A program made the position numbers and the translations under genes. Shown here one piece after another: positions 48,931 to 60,185 of a stretch of 64,000 bases of DNA (position 1 is the stretch's first letter; each line of letters begins with the position of its first letter). The notes below the pieces were generated by a model. That model was not told where the DNA came from and ran no database searches. It saw only the letters and a program-made list of their open reading frames with translations. This DNA comes from Manis javanica (Eukaryota > Chordata > Mammalia > Pholidota > Manidae), in NCBI RefSeq assembly GCF_040802235.1, contig NC_133156.1, positions 27,175,343 to 27,239,342 on the forward strand, read 5' to 3'.

Positions 48931-49820
48931 TTCATAATGAGTGATGTTTCCATAAGAAAGTAAGAAAAGTCAATGATATTGTGTGGTAACATGATGCAGT
49001 CGAAAGAGCACACATGACTGGAAGCCAAGGTCCTGGGTTCCAACCCTAGCTGGGTCACTCAGTATGTGTGCTCCTGAATACGTTGTTACTCCCCTAAAGC
49101 CTCAGTTTACCCATATCTCAAATAGGGTATTGTGATCAATGATCTTTATGATCTCTTAACACAGTAGAATCTTCTGAAATTAAACTAAGACCTAAAAAGA
49201 TGGAAGGGGTGGGCTGTGTCATAGCTTTGAAGAGATGGGCTTAAGAAAACCTATCTAAAAAACAAGAAATTGGGCAAAAAAATGACTGTGTGACCTTTTT
49301 ATGTCATTCTAGAGCATTGTTCTACAAGCCCACCTAGGGGTCATCTGTCACTTTGGGAAATGAAACTATCTGCCTAACTCTAAGATTCATATATTTTACA
49401 AAAACAGCTGAAATAGTTTGGAAACAAAATGCAAATGGTTGGAGACCTTTCATTTTTTAAAATAAATTTGTGTACATTAGAAGACTTGGGTTGGGATTAG
49501 GAAGAGAATATTCCAGCAAGAAGCAAATTGAGAAGGATAGGCAAAGAAAACCGGTTTGGGGTAGAGGTGATGCCTTAGAGCTGTCTATGTACTGGTCCAA
49601 GACACTAATCTTCCTGTACCCTCCCTCCCCTACTGGTGACAGTGGTGCTTTGTTTAATGTTTGCATCCCTCTCTTCAAAATCAGGGCACTGTTTTTATAA
49701 TTAAAATGAGCTAGAGTTAATATTGTTTTGAGACTTTGATATCACCTTTGAAGGAACTACAGGGACCCCAGGATTTCACAAAACCTCAAAGGAGAATCCT
49801 TGGATTAGGCATGTACTTGT

Positions 49821-49844
49821 GGGGTGGGGGTGGGGGTGGGGGGG
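49821..49844 (+). other. G-quadruplex motif
   Basis: Four G-tracts of 4, 5, 5 and 7 bases are separated by single T residues. Very short loops make this one of the strongest quadruplex patterns. It lies about 0.6 kb upstream of the CpG island. Confidence 0.75.
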
Positions 49845-50901
49845 TGTCCTCACACATATAATTGATTGACAGATCTTTCCTTTTGTATGAAAGATCTCCC
49901 TGTATGAAATAGCTCCCCAAGTCTTCTTTGAGGATGAGGGCCTGTCAATGACTTAAAGTTTTCAACAGTTCCGGTGAAATGAGTCTTTTGCAATAAGTTT
50001 TTCATAAAGCTATGTTTACCCAATTTAAAGAGCTATCTTTTAGTCCAAGCTTAGGCCCTTCCACTTTTTGAAATTAAAATTTATCCTCTTTTAAATAAAA
50101 TGATGATATTAAAAAGAAAAAAAAAGTTTTCTCAACCTTAAACCAATTTACTGCTCCTTACGGGTCTGGGAAATCCCACAGCCTGTTTGGATGATCTGGC
50201 CCGCATATTGATAAGCATGGTTGGAGGCGCGCTCTGGATTTGCCCACCTGAGTATAAATCTTGGTTCAGCAATTAATGAAGTCATCTAATCTCTCGGTTT
50301 AATTTATTTATGGTGAAAGGGGTTTAAAACCCATCTCACTAGGATGGCTGTGCAAATTTAAGTACTGCATGCAAAGTGCTTATAATGTCTGGTGCAGGAA
50401 GTGCGCAAAAATGTTTTAAGTAACAGCCCGGAATTTCTATGAGCGCTGCGAAGTCCGGGTGCGCCCTAGACCGAACTCTGGGGCCCTGAGCTCTAGCTGT
50501 GGCTCAGCTCCAAATGCGAATAGGTGCATTCTGGCAAGTCCTATCCCAGCTCTGGCCTGCGCGCCCCACGGCATAAAGGTGGGGGGTGGTCTCTGCGGAA
50601 AGTCTCAGCTCTGAAATTCCGGCTTTCAGGGTGGTCTGCGGCTCTTTCCGGAACCAGGGGCTTCCGGCGCGGAGCGCGCTCCGAGGGGAGTGCCGCGAGG
50701 CGCTGCCGTGCCCGGAATGGTCGCTGTCCGAGGCCGAGGCTGCCCGGAGTCCGACCTGCGGGACGGGACAGCCGCGGCCACTAGGCCGCCCCTCCAGGCC
50801 TAGAGGTGCGGCCGCTGTTTACTTCGCCCCGAACCACCCCGGCGGCCGCGGGCCTGCCCAGAGGGCGCGGCGCGATTGGGCGAGCAGCCTGTCAATCGCC
50901 G

Positions 50902-50911
50902 GGGACTTTCC
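50902..50911 (+). promoter_or_regulatory. TNIP1: NF-kB site in the CpG-island promoter (GGGACTTTCC)
   Basis: An exact classical kB site, extended to GGGGACTTTCCC (50901-50912), seven bases before the GC box. TNIP1 is known to be induced by NF-kB, so a proximal kB site is expected and supports the TNIP1 assignment. Confidence 0.65.
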
Positions 50912-50929
50912 CAGAGGTGGGGCGGCCAG

Positions 50930-51088
50930 TTCCCCGGCACTTCCTAGTCTCCTGCCGCGTCCCTCTCCCCCGGCCCGGCAGCTGGCGGAGTGCTGCGGAG
51001 CCGGTCTGGTCTGGGCTGCTATCCTGCTGCCGGATCCGGGGCTGGACGCGGAGAGCGGGGCGCTGTCTCCCAGAGTCCCCATCCCCTG
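50930..51088 (+). other. TNIP1: Putative non-coding first exon of TNIP1
   Basis: A good donor (CCCTG followed by GTGAGG, GT at 51089-51090) lies about 180 bases after the kB and GC boxes inside the CpG island, where a first exon would end. The start given is a guess. No TNIP1 start codon with the following coding sequence is seen, so the exon would be 5' UTR only. Confidence 0.4.
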
Positions 51089-51389
51089 GTGAGGCGGCCT
51101 AACCGGAGCTGGGATGGAGCGGGAGGAAGGGGGTTCGGAGTGACCAGGCGTGGGGTGAGAAATCATGTCGGGCCTGGCCGGCTGTCGGGGCAATACCTGC
51201 CCGGCGCCCAGGGTGGTGGGCGCGCGTGCGCACTGCGTGGGCGAGCGCGTCTGGGAACCGCGCGCAGAATACCCGGGCGCGGGGGAAGGTGCTGGCGTGG
51301 GTGGGTCTGTTTACAGCGGGGGAGATCAGTTCTGGAAACAGTGTGCACGTGTACAGAAGAGGAAAACAACCCTTACTGGGCGCCTCTCG

Positions 51390-51590
51390 AGTGCTGATCA
51401 AAACGCTTTACATGTATTAACTCATTTAATTGTCACATCTACCTAAAAGTGAGTATTATTATTATTATTATCCCCATTTTGCAGGTTAGAAACCGAGGCG
51501 CTTGGAGATTGGGGTCACATAGTTAGGGAGTTGCAGAGTCCGGATTTGAACCCTGGCGTTTGGCTGCAGAGTCCCTGCTATACGTATTGT
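51390..51590 (-). repeat. MIR SINE, antisense, with ATT microsatellite
   Basis: ACTGGGCGCCTCTCGAGTGCTGATC, then (ATT)n at 51453-51470, CCCCATTTTGCAGGTTAGAAACCGAGG and GGATTTGAACCCTGGC, is a reversed MIR. The trinucleotide run expanded at the usual TATTATTA position of the element. Confidence 0.8.
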
Positions 51591-52269
51591 TTCTGTTGAA
51601 CATATTTTGCACACTGCTGGAGCCAACTTTTGTATGCATGGGCAGGGTAGATGTGAGTTTGGGGGAGTGATTTTGGGTGTAAAGTTTTTACATATGGATG
51701 TTTTCCATCATAGAACATCGGTGTGCATATGTATGTGTGGTGGTTTGTATGGAAATAATTGCATTATACATTCATTAATTGTGGGTATGGGAGTGAGTGG
51801 GAATTTTGTGCCACTGCGTAAGAGATTATGTTTTGGTTGGGGAGGGACTTTTGTGGATGATGGTGAAAAATCAGCATCATCCGTACCCATGCTCCTGCAG
51901 AATGACAGTACAGGGAAATCTGTGGATTCCTGACACAATTTTTTTTTTCAAGGTAGGAGAGCCAGGGAGGGGCTTTTATTTAGAGATAAAGTGAGAGGAC
52001 AGAGCTCCTGGCTCAAGCCAAGTGGGGAGGAGAGAACTCCTCCTGGCACAGTTTTTATTTCACAGAATGGAATTTAAGCAGCATCTTTTCCTAACAGTGG
52101 GATGTGGTAGAGGGGGGTTTAGCATCTAGTAAGAGGTCAGAGGAGGGGACTCTTAAATTTTTTAAAAAATTCCTGACTATATTAAACTCAGTACAAACTC
52201 AGCAATCTTGTGGTGTGTTGTGTTAATATCCCTATTTTACAGCAGAGAATTGGGGCAGTAAAAAACCAA

Positions 52270-52460
52270 TAATGGTAATAATAGCTTACATTTGTGAACA
52301 CCTGCCATATGCCAGGCATAGTGCCTCACATTCAGTATCTCATTTAATGTTTCCAACAACTGTAGGAGATGGTCACTATTAGCAGCCGAAATTTTCAGAT
52401 GAGGAAACTGAGGCCCAAGGTTCAGATTCACCCAAGATTAGTAAGCCTTGAACCCTGCGC
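52270..52460 (-). repeat. MIR SINE, antisense
   Basis: CACCTGCCATATGCCAGGCATAGTGCC, TCATTTAATGTTTCC and TTTTCAGATGAGGAAACTGAGGCCC are in the order of a reversed MIR. Confidence 0.85.
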
Positions 52461-52819
52461 TCTGTTTCCTTTCACTGACCCATGCATCCGACCTGTGTCC
52501 TGGGAAAATAATGTAATCAGGAACTGGCACTTAATGGAAGCACTTGATCATGTCCCTCTGGAAGCGGCAGCCCTGAGTGTCCTGTGTTCTGTGTACTTAA
52601 ATGACTTGTGTTCCCACCATGGGTGTCCTGTGGGTATGGTGTAGCACTCATGCTGAGGGTTGGTGTCTGTCCTTATGCCCACATTTTTGGGGCCCCAGGA
52701 AGCCATAGGGTCTGACTCATACCCTTACCCCCAGTGGTGCCTGTACCTGGGGCCCGGATGTCCTGGGTTGGGTCAGCCGACCTGATTTGAGCAGCGCAGC
52801 TTTGCAGCAGGTCGTTTGT

Positions 52820-53200
52820 CTGTCTCCCTCTCTGGCACTCACTGCGATTTAGCCACAGCAGCCTGCTTGTTTCCCCTCCAACATGCCAGGTTTGTTCTTG
52901 CTTTGAAGCTTTTGTATATGCTGTTCTTTCTGCCCAGAACACCTTTCCCCAGCTCTCTCCAGGGCTCATTCTGCCTTATCTGTCAGGTCTCAGCTCAAAT
53001 GTCACCTCCTGAGAGGGGCCTTCCCTGACCTTTCTATGCAAAGTAGCTTTTTCACTTCCTATCATATTACTATTGTATTTTTTCCACACATTCATCAAGC
53101 TTTGCAATAATCTTATTTATTTGTGAATGAGAAAGTGTACATACAGCTTAGTGCCTGGCATGTAGTAATTGTGGGTGTTTATTTGCTTGTTGGTTTTCTC
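52820..53200 (+). repeat. LINE-2 3' end
   Basis: CTTCTGCCCAGAACACC, TCTCAGCTCAAATGTCACCTCCTGAGAGGGGCCTTCCCTGACC and TTAGTGCCTGGCATGTAGTAATTG are clear sense-strand L2 segments. Confidence 0.9.
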
Positions 53201-55849
53201 TCTTCCTGGAATAGAAGGATGAGAGCAGGGGCCTCTTTAGTCTCCAGGTGTGCATCCCTGATACTGGGTAAGAGTTTCCAGGGTAAGGCTCTGCTGGGTT
53301 TCTTCAGTGGATAAGTAGAATAGAAGAAAACTAGAATGATGCATCTCACAGGTGACGAAACTGAGGCCTAGAAATGGAAAGGCACTTGTCCCAGTAAGGT
53401 AGTGGCAGAACCAGAACTTGTGGCCCAAGGATGGTTTTTTCCATCTGATCGTCAGCAAAGATTTGCTGGATGCTCTGGTGCTGGTGCTGTGCAGAATGGC
53501 GTGATGCTTTAGTGCGTAAGGAGCTGGCACTGCCCTCCAGGAACTTGCAGTGGAATGGGAAGAAATGTGAGCACTATCCAGAATGTATTGTATGCCAGCA
53601 GGCTCCTGGCAGTGAGTCTGACTGGAGTGCGGAGCAATTTGGGGGCTTCTGGAGGGAGGTGACTTCAAGGCCAGGCCCAAGAAAGATGATCAGGTGCAGA
53701 GCAGGGTCTGAGCCTTTCTGGAACTCAGTAGACTGGGTAGAGGATTTGAGGTGAAGCTCCGCTGGGTTGGGAGAGCTGACCAGCTGGGCTAGGAGAAACC
53801 CTGAAAGTCTTGACTACCAGGCAGAGAAGTGCCAGTGTTTGTGCGTCTGCAGCATTGTGCGAATAGAGCAGTGGGTTGGCAAACTTAAGCTTGTGTCGGA
53901 ATCACCTGGTTGACTTGCTAAACATTCCTGGGCTGTGCCTCAAGAGCATCCGCTCCAGTAGGTGGGGGTGAGGCTGCTGTTGCTGGTCTGGGCTGCTCTT
54001 TGAGAACCCTGGTGTGGGAGCGTGCATTAGCGTTCAGCACACCTGGCTGGGTGTGGCCCCTGCTTCCTCATCTGTGAGAGTCTGTGCCATCTGTCAGTGT
54101 TACCTTCTAGAGTGCTGTGAATTAATGAGACAGTATAAGTCAGGCACTCAGTACAGGGCTGGAGGGGTAAGTGATCAGTAAATGCTACCCGCTGATCTTG
54201 TTAATGATGATAATCCTGAGGACAGTGAAGGGATATCCGTTGGAGATGATGAGGATGGCTCGATTTTCCATGCTTCAGGATAACTTGTCTTTAACCTTCT
54301 GTCATCTGTGGACCATCCTGTGTCCTCATTGGATGGTTCTTCTTTTGCTTTGTCTCAGACGTCTTCCCCTCCTTGTTTGGAATAGTGGGAGCTTATATGT
54401 GGTAAGAGTGCAGAGGACAGCTGGCAGTTCCCTCCATAGCACCCAGAGCCCCAGCAGATGATCTTCTAAGCCTCGGCTTGACGCCCACCCAGGGTCAGGG
54501 AGTGCTCACCTTGCAGGCAGCCCCTTCCCTTGTTGTTAGGATGGCTTGCTTTTGTAGGCCTGCCTCGCTGCAGATTCTTCCTCTCCCCTCTTCTTTTTTC
54601 GCCTCCCGGCTCACCTGACCACTTTGAGGGAGGGCAGGAAGGACAAAGGGAGGGCAGTCGCATGTGGTGGGGTCAAAGAGAACGCATAGCTGGGTGCCAG
54701 AATACCCAGGCTCGCCGCCCCTCTGGGTTGCTTCAGTCCTGTTGCTGCCTTGGGCAGCTCTCTCCCCTTTGCTGGCTCATGTCCCAGCTGCAGAATGAGG
54801 CATTGCACAGGCCCGTGTTGCAAGGTGTTCTCTTCCAGTTCCCTGTAGCCCAGGGACTGGACTCTGCTGCCTCTGCTCCAGCATTTCTGCGCTCTTCCCG
54901 CTGGGCCAGGCCTTTCTGTGCCCACTCTCCCAGCTTCTCACTTCTGCATCCTACCTGCCCCGCCTTTCCCCATCTCTCTTTGAAGGGAGACTGTCTGGAG
55001 AGTTGCCAGAAGGAAGGCACAGGGAAGTGGGAAGAAACCCCCCTTGTTCTCTGGGGAGCGGAGTTCCCCAGCCCCCAGGGACAGACCTTGGCAGTGACTG
55101 GCCGGTTGCAGGAAGCTCTTCGTGTTTTTCCCCATGACTGGCCCCGGAGAGCCACTCTTCTGGTAGGAACAGACGACTGGCCTGAGGGGCAGCTGGCTCA
55201 GTCTGAGCGCTGCCTCCAGGCACAGCTGAACTCTTCTCTCCCAGGGACCTCTCCCCGAGGCTGCTGTCTGTGTCCTTGAGCACCTGCAGGGTAGACAAAT
55301 GGGGTGGCCCAGGCGGATGTGTGTCTGTGGGGAAAGGGTGGGGGTGCTGTGGGATTGTGTCACCAGGAGTCATAAACAGAGGCCAGAGTTGGTATTTTTA
55401 CGGTGAGCGTGGGGGGTGTCCCCTGAGTCAGGGTGAGCATGGGGGCTTATAGTGTGCTCTCCACCCACCTGGACAGTGCTCGCTCTACTCCCCACCAGCC
55501 GGCAGACCATCACCCTGTGCCTTCATCACTGCCAGCTTTGTCAGTGGTCTCAGGAACCCTGGTTCCTCTACACCCCCACTTCTGCCTCTACAGACTCTCC
55601 CACTCCCACCCATCCCATTGCCTGGGAAGAGGAGCAGGGATCTGAGGACAGCAACATTGACTTTTAGGAAGTATGAAAATCTTTCAGACATTAAAGGGCG
55701 ACATGCAGACACCTGGGCCCCCACTCATTCCACTTAAGAAATAACACATTTTCTGTACACCGGAAATTTTTCCCTGATCATCCCCTACTCCTCCCCTCCA
55801 GAAACAACAAGAGTTCTGAATTTAGACTTTATTCTTTTGCATTCCTCTG

Positions 55850-56060
55850 TGGTTTATTACAAGTATATACATCAATATGCAGTATTGTTTTGTATGTTTT
55901 TAAAAGTTATTTAAACGCTATCATACTGTCTGCTTCTGCAACTTGCTTGTCTTGCTTAATATATTTGTGAGATTCACCCACGTTTGATCTCTAAGCCTGG
56001 TTCATTCATTTTTCATGGCTGGCTATATAGTATTCCAAAGTATGAAATTGCCTCAATGCA
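55850..56060 (-). repeat. Old LINE-1 fragment, antisense
   Basis: ATTTGTGAGATTCACCCACG and CATGGCTGGCTATATAGTATTCCAAAGTATGAAATTGCC are reversed L1M ORF2-end signatures. Confidence 0.6.
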
Positions 56061-57492
56061 TTTAGTCATTTTCCTCTTCAATAGGTAGTTTTCAACGACC
56101 AGCTTCTGTTTCCAGCTTTGCTATTTAAACGCCTTTGGCTTTTACCTGAGTAGTTTCGCCCCCTGTGTAGCATCCCTTCCTGGCCATAATGACTCCAGCT
56201 GGTCTAGTTCTTTCATGTGTACAAGGAGCTCCGTGGCTCCTAGTAAGTCTCTGCAGCATTTCCCTAGAGAGAAACAAGGAAAGTGAGCAGAGGCAGCATT
56301 TGAACCTATTAAGCCCTCTTTCCACCGTATTTGGTCTAAGGGGAATTCTTAAAAGTTGTCTTCCCCCTGCTTAGAGGGGAGAGTTACAGGGTTGGAGAAA
56401 TCCTTTGTTGAATAACCAGCGTTGGGCATTTTGGGGAATGGGAGACAGAAGGACAATTGAGTCACCATCACTTTTGTCCCAAGGTCGGACCTAGTGCCCT
56501 TTGACCCTGTAGCTGATAGTTGAGGCTCCTTCTGGGTCACGTGAGGTCCAAACTACTGGGAGGGAAGCTGGGCTTGTCGATACGGAGAATTCTGGGACCC
56601 CACCTGGGGATCCCAGGAGCTGCGAGGAGAAATACATGGGGAGAAAAGGAAAGTGGGCTGAGGTGGCTCAGGCTGCCTTCCCAGTCTTTCTTAGGGGGCA
56701 CAGGGTGCAGACAACTGATGTGATCATCAGGTGTGAGTTCCACTTCGTCCCTTGGGAACTGTGTGGTCTTGAGCCAAACTCTGCACCCATCTGGACTTGG
56801 CGTCTTGTCCGACAGAGGCAGGGTGAGGATCCATGGGCAGTGGTGGGAAGCTCTGTACTTGTTCCCCGGTGAAGGCGGGTATCCAGAGCCTGGACCTTCC
56901 TAGAACCAATCCTTTCTGGCAGGTTCCAGGTTGAAACTCTCCTCTGCAGTTGCCAACTCTCCATTCCTTGAATTCCTTGAATATAAAACTTGTCGCTGGA
57001 CTTTCCCTCCTTGTTTACAATCAAATCCCTATAGCCTCGCATGTCCCCATGAAGCAGGTATGAAATGCGGCTCTCACCACCACCCACAGCCCTCCCTGCT
57101 CCCTTGGTGCCAGAACAATATGCCTTTCTTTGTCAAGCCATTTAAATTTTTTTAAAAAATTTAATATCTCCCCTTTAGTAAGTTACAAAATAACATGTGC
57201 TCATTGGAGGAAAAAAAAGAAAAACTCAAGCAGTACAATAAAGTGTAGAGTAAAAAGTAAAAGTTGTCTTCTTTCTCATTCCTCTCCCCTGCCCCATCCC
57301 CATTTTATTTTTAATTTTTTAAGTAGAACAAGACTAGATTTCCTTTGTAAAGAGTTAAAAAAAATTGTAGGTAAAATACAAGTTCCTTTTGATTCCAGTT
57401 CCCCCATCCCAAGTCCTTCTCTAAAGCTGTCTACTAGTAACAGCTTGGTACACACCTGTCTAGGTTTTTTTTCTGTGCACATTTACTATTTT

Positions 57493-57533
57493 ACGTATGT
57501 ACATATACATGTACATGTATATACACACACACA
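57493..57533. other. Alternating purine-pyrimidine tract with a 20-bp palindrome
   Basis: Forty-one bases alternate purine and pyrimidine without a break, a pattern that favours Z-DNA. A perfect 20-bp palindrome lies at 57503-57522, and the tract is followed by another short palindrome around CAATTG. Confidence 0.7.
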
Positions 57534-57639
57534 ATTGTGTGTATATGTGTGTTTTTAAAATAGTATCCTATTACACATATAAATCTATACTTTCCTTTTC
57601 TTCCTTAATATATATATATATATTTTCCCTTTCCCCACC

Positions 57640-57850
57640 CTCTTCCTTAATATTTTGTGAGTGTTTTGCAGTGTCGTTGCAAAGCAGCCTGCCCCATTCT
57701 TTTTGATGGCTGAACAGTATTCCATGGAATGAATGCACCGTAGTTTATTAAACCAACCCCTGTTGATGGACATCCAGGACAGTTTTGCTATTACAAAGCA
57801 CATGGCAGTGCACATCTTTGTCCAGCCCCTGTGTACAGTGATGTAAACAT
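57640..57850 (-). repeat. Old LINE-1 fragment, antisense
   Basis: TTTTGATGGCTGAACAGTATTCCATGGAATGAATGCACC and CCAACCCCTGTTGATGGACATCCAGG are reversed L1 ORF2-end signatures. AT- and CA-rich low-complexity DNA lies just upstream (57490-57630). Confidence 0.7.
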
Positions 57851-58729
57851 TCCTAGATTCTTAGATAGGTAATTACTGAATCAGTCAGTTATCTCTGGCC
57901 CCTTAGGTAATTGAAACCTCCTCAAGCATACTTTTCTATAAGAGAACTTTGTTCTCAGCCAATCAGGCATACAAGTAGGCTGTTGACATCATCGAGAAAG
58001 GACATTCTTTATTGTGGGTGACCCAGCTATAAGAAGAGCAAATGTACATATGGCTGCATCAATAGAAACATAATACTTAAAAGAGTAGAGGTGGAAAGTT
58101 CTTGCGTTTGGTCAGGCAGACTACATCTGGAGTGTTGTGTCCAATTTCAGAACCAGCTGCAGATAAAGCAGGTGTGGAGGCTTGAGGCGGGTAGATGGGA
58201 AGTGGTCTGGAAGCCCATCTCTGTGTGAAACGGTGCATGGGGCAATAGCTAATCAGCTTCAAGAGAACACTGCAGGTCCCGAACTCTCCAGGGCTGAAAT
58301 GGAGAAGAGACGCATTTTTATTCCTTATTCCAGGGGACCCCAGAGGGCAGAGCAAGGGTTGATGAAAGCAGAACTGGGAATAGCCTAACTACAGCCAGCA
58401 CTGGCTGCATAGCCAGGCTCCGGGGAGGGAGTGACTGAGGTCTGGGTCAGTACAGATTATTAGCCGGAGTCCGTTGGCTCCCCTGGGGGCTGGATAAATA
58501 CAGGACTGAATTTTCCCTGAGCTTCCTTCCAGCCTGAGATTCTAAGTCCTGAGGACTGTAGGAGATAGGTCAAGGGCATACTGGGACCTGATTGCATACA
58601 AAATTAGAGAGAGACATGTAAAGGCAGAGGCTGGGAACTTGGGCTCCTGTTTCGGATAGCCCAACAGCAGGACTGGTTTCTTCCCCTGAGCTTCAGTCCA
58701 TTGCCTCTCAGGCAGTACAGGCCAGTAGA

Positions 58730-59000
58730 AAGGGCATGGGTGTTGGAGTCTGACAGATTGAGGCTGAATTATTTGTTATTATTTGTTCTGTCACTAACCA
58801 GCTCTGTGTCCATAGGCAAGTAGCTTAACCTCTTGGAATTTGCTTCCTCATCTGAAAAATAGAGATAATGCTATCTAGCTGAGAGGATTGGTTTCCTTGC
58901 TCGTAAACAGGGATAATAATTTTCATCTCTGTATGGTGAGAAATAAATGAGGTAAAGTGCATAATGATGCAGTCCACTGCCTGGCATGTGGTAGCACTTA
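58730..59000 (+). repeat. MIR SINE
   Basis: GAAAGGGCATGGGTGTTGGAGTCTGACAG, GGCAAGTAGCTTAACCTC, TTCCTCATCTGAAAAATAG and CTGCCTGGCATGTGGTAGCAC are in MIR order. Confidence 0.8.
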
Positions 59001-60185
59001 ACAGCTGTCAGGCCTTCTCCCCACTTTACTTAGATGCTCCTTCATCATCTTTTGCAGTGGTTCCAGCCAGCTGATGGCCCTAGGCCAACCCCAAGTCCCC
59101 AGGCTGGTGGTGTGGTGCCTGTTCCTTGGCTGAGCAGAGGCAGTGGGTCTTCCCTGTGTAGGTGAGTCAGTGGAGGGAGGGGTGGGAGAAGGACATAGGA
59201 GAGATGTGTGCTGTGTTTGAGGGACCCAGTCCTTAGGCTGTGCTGGAGCCTGGGGGCATGCCAGGGAGGAGGGGAGGATCTGACAAAGGACTGCAGACAT
59301 CTTTCAGGTTTCTGACTGTTCTTGGGAAGGCGATAGCACCCCTGAGAGCACCTGCAGGAGCACAGTGCATCAGAGAAATCTGCCTGGGCATTGGGGGAAT
59401 TGGAGCTGAGGACAGTAGCCTTTGAAAGATCAGAAGATTATAGAAAGGAGTGCTAATAAATTGCAAGTTCTGGGATGTTAGAACTAGGAGCCTTAAACAT
59501 TCTCTACCCCACTATGTTATATTATTGCTATTGTCGCAACCTCCCCACCCCCCTTTTTAGAAAACTGAGGCAGAGTAAGGGGACGATGTTTGCCCTGGTG
59601 TACCTTGACTAGAGCCCACGATTCTGAGCCCCAGATTATTACGCACTACGCTTGCAGCCTCTTCGTTACTGAATTGGTTGCAAAGACTGATTAAATCCTT
59701 GGCTCCTCACTGGTGAGGACGCTTGGGTGGGCTCCCTGTACACATTATCCAAAATAGGAGCTGTCTTTGCTAACAGTCATCAAGAGGGCACAGCCTGCTC
59801 TTTGACAGAAGGACCTGGGGCCACAGTTTCCCTGATGGTGAAATGGGTGGAGAAGACTGGAGTTTCACCATAAATTAGAACTGTGGACAGATTTTTGCTT
59901 TAGTTTGCAGGGCACTTTCATGATGCCTCACTTCCTCTCACCCCTGAGGGTAATTGCAGGATATTCCCACTTACAATAGCAGAAAGTGAGTCTCAGATGA
60001 TTCGCAGTCATGAGCAAGGTAACATGGCCGATGGGCTTCTTGTAGCTACCGCTTCGGTAGCTGTGGTGGTGTGCCAGTGTCCCTCCTGAATAGTTATTTG
60101 CAGTAGGCAGAAATTAAGTGTATACCATAACCTAGCTTACTGCACCAACAGAGGAGCCTAAAAATTCTGTTAGAAGAGGGAATAA

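Larger units (their letters stand above)
33431..50439. other. ANXA6-TNIP1 intergenic region, no gene seen
   Basis: This 17-kb stretch has no open frame with family likeness, no tRNA or rRNA and no spliced pattern that I can recognise. It contains MIRs (34240-34400, 36440-36650, 40790-40985, 44700-44900, 47060-47220, 47990-48220, 48690-48930), L2 pieces (35130-35240, 36840-37140, 44030-44260), hAT relics, an LTR and an L1 3' end. It also has three kB motifs, a G-quadruplex motif and several CA/TG-rich tracts. In human the corresponding gap between ANXA6 and TNIP1 is, from memory, of similar size. Confidence 0.7.
50440..51330 (+). promoter_or_regulatory. TNIP1: CpG-island promoter, inferred to be that of TNIP1
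   Basis: CpG density rises sharply here and is highest from 50640 to 51320, unlike anywhere else in the window. It includes an inverted CCAAT box (ATTGG, 50875-50879), a kB site (50902-50911) and a GC box (GGGGCGG, 50919-50925). No clear TATA box is placed near a start. TNIP1 encodes ABIN1, a ubiquitin-binding adaptor that restrains NF-kB signalling with A20. In mammals it lies downstream of ANXA6 in the same orientation, at about this distance. The gene assignment is by synteny, because no coding exon is in the window. The transcription start is not determined. Confidence 0.65.

Noticed and set aside
50586..51092. 168-codon open frame in the CpG island
   Set aside because: Open frames are common in CpG islands because TAA, TAG and TGA are depleted in GC-rich DNA. 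No TNIP1-like or other protein likeness is seen.
54530..55279. Longest open frame in the window (249 codons, + strand)
   Set aside because: The composition is Pro, Ser, Leu, Gly and Cys rich as in random GC-rich DNA. There is no domain likeness or splice context, and several overlapping frames on the other strand are equally open.
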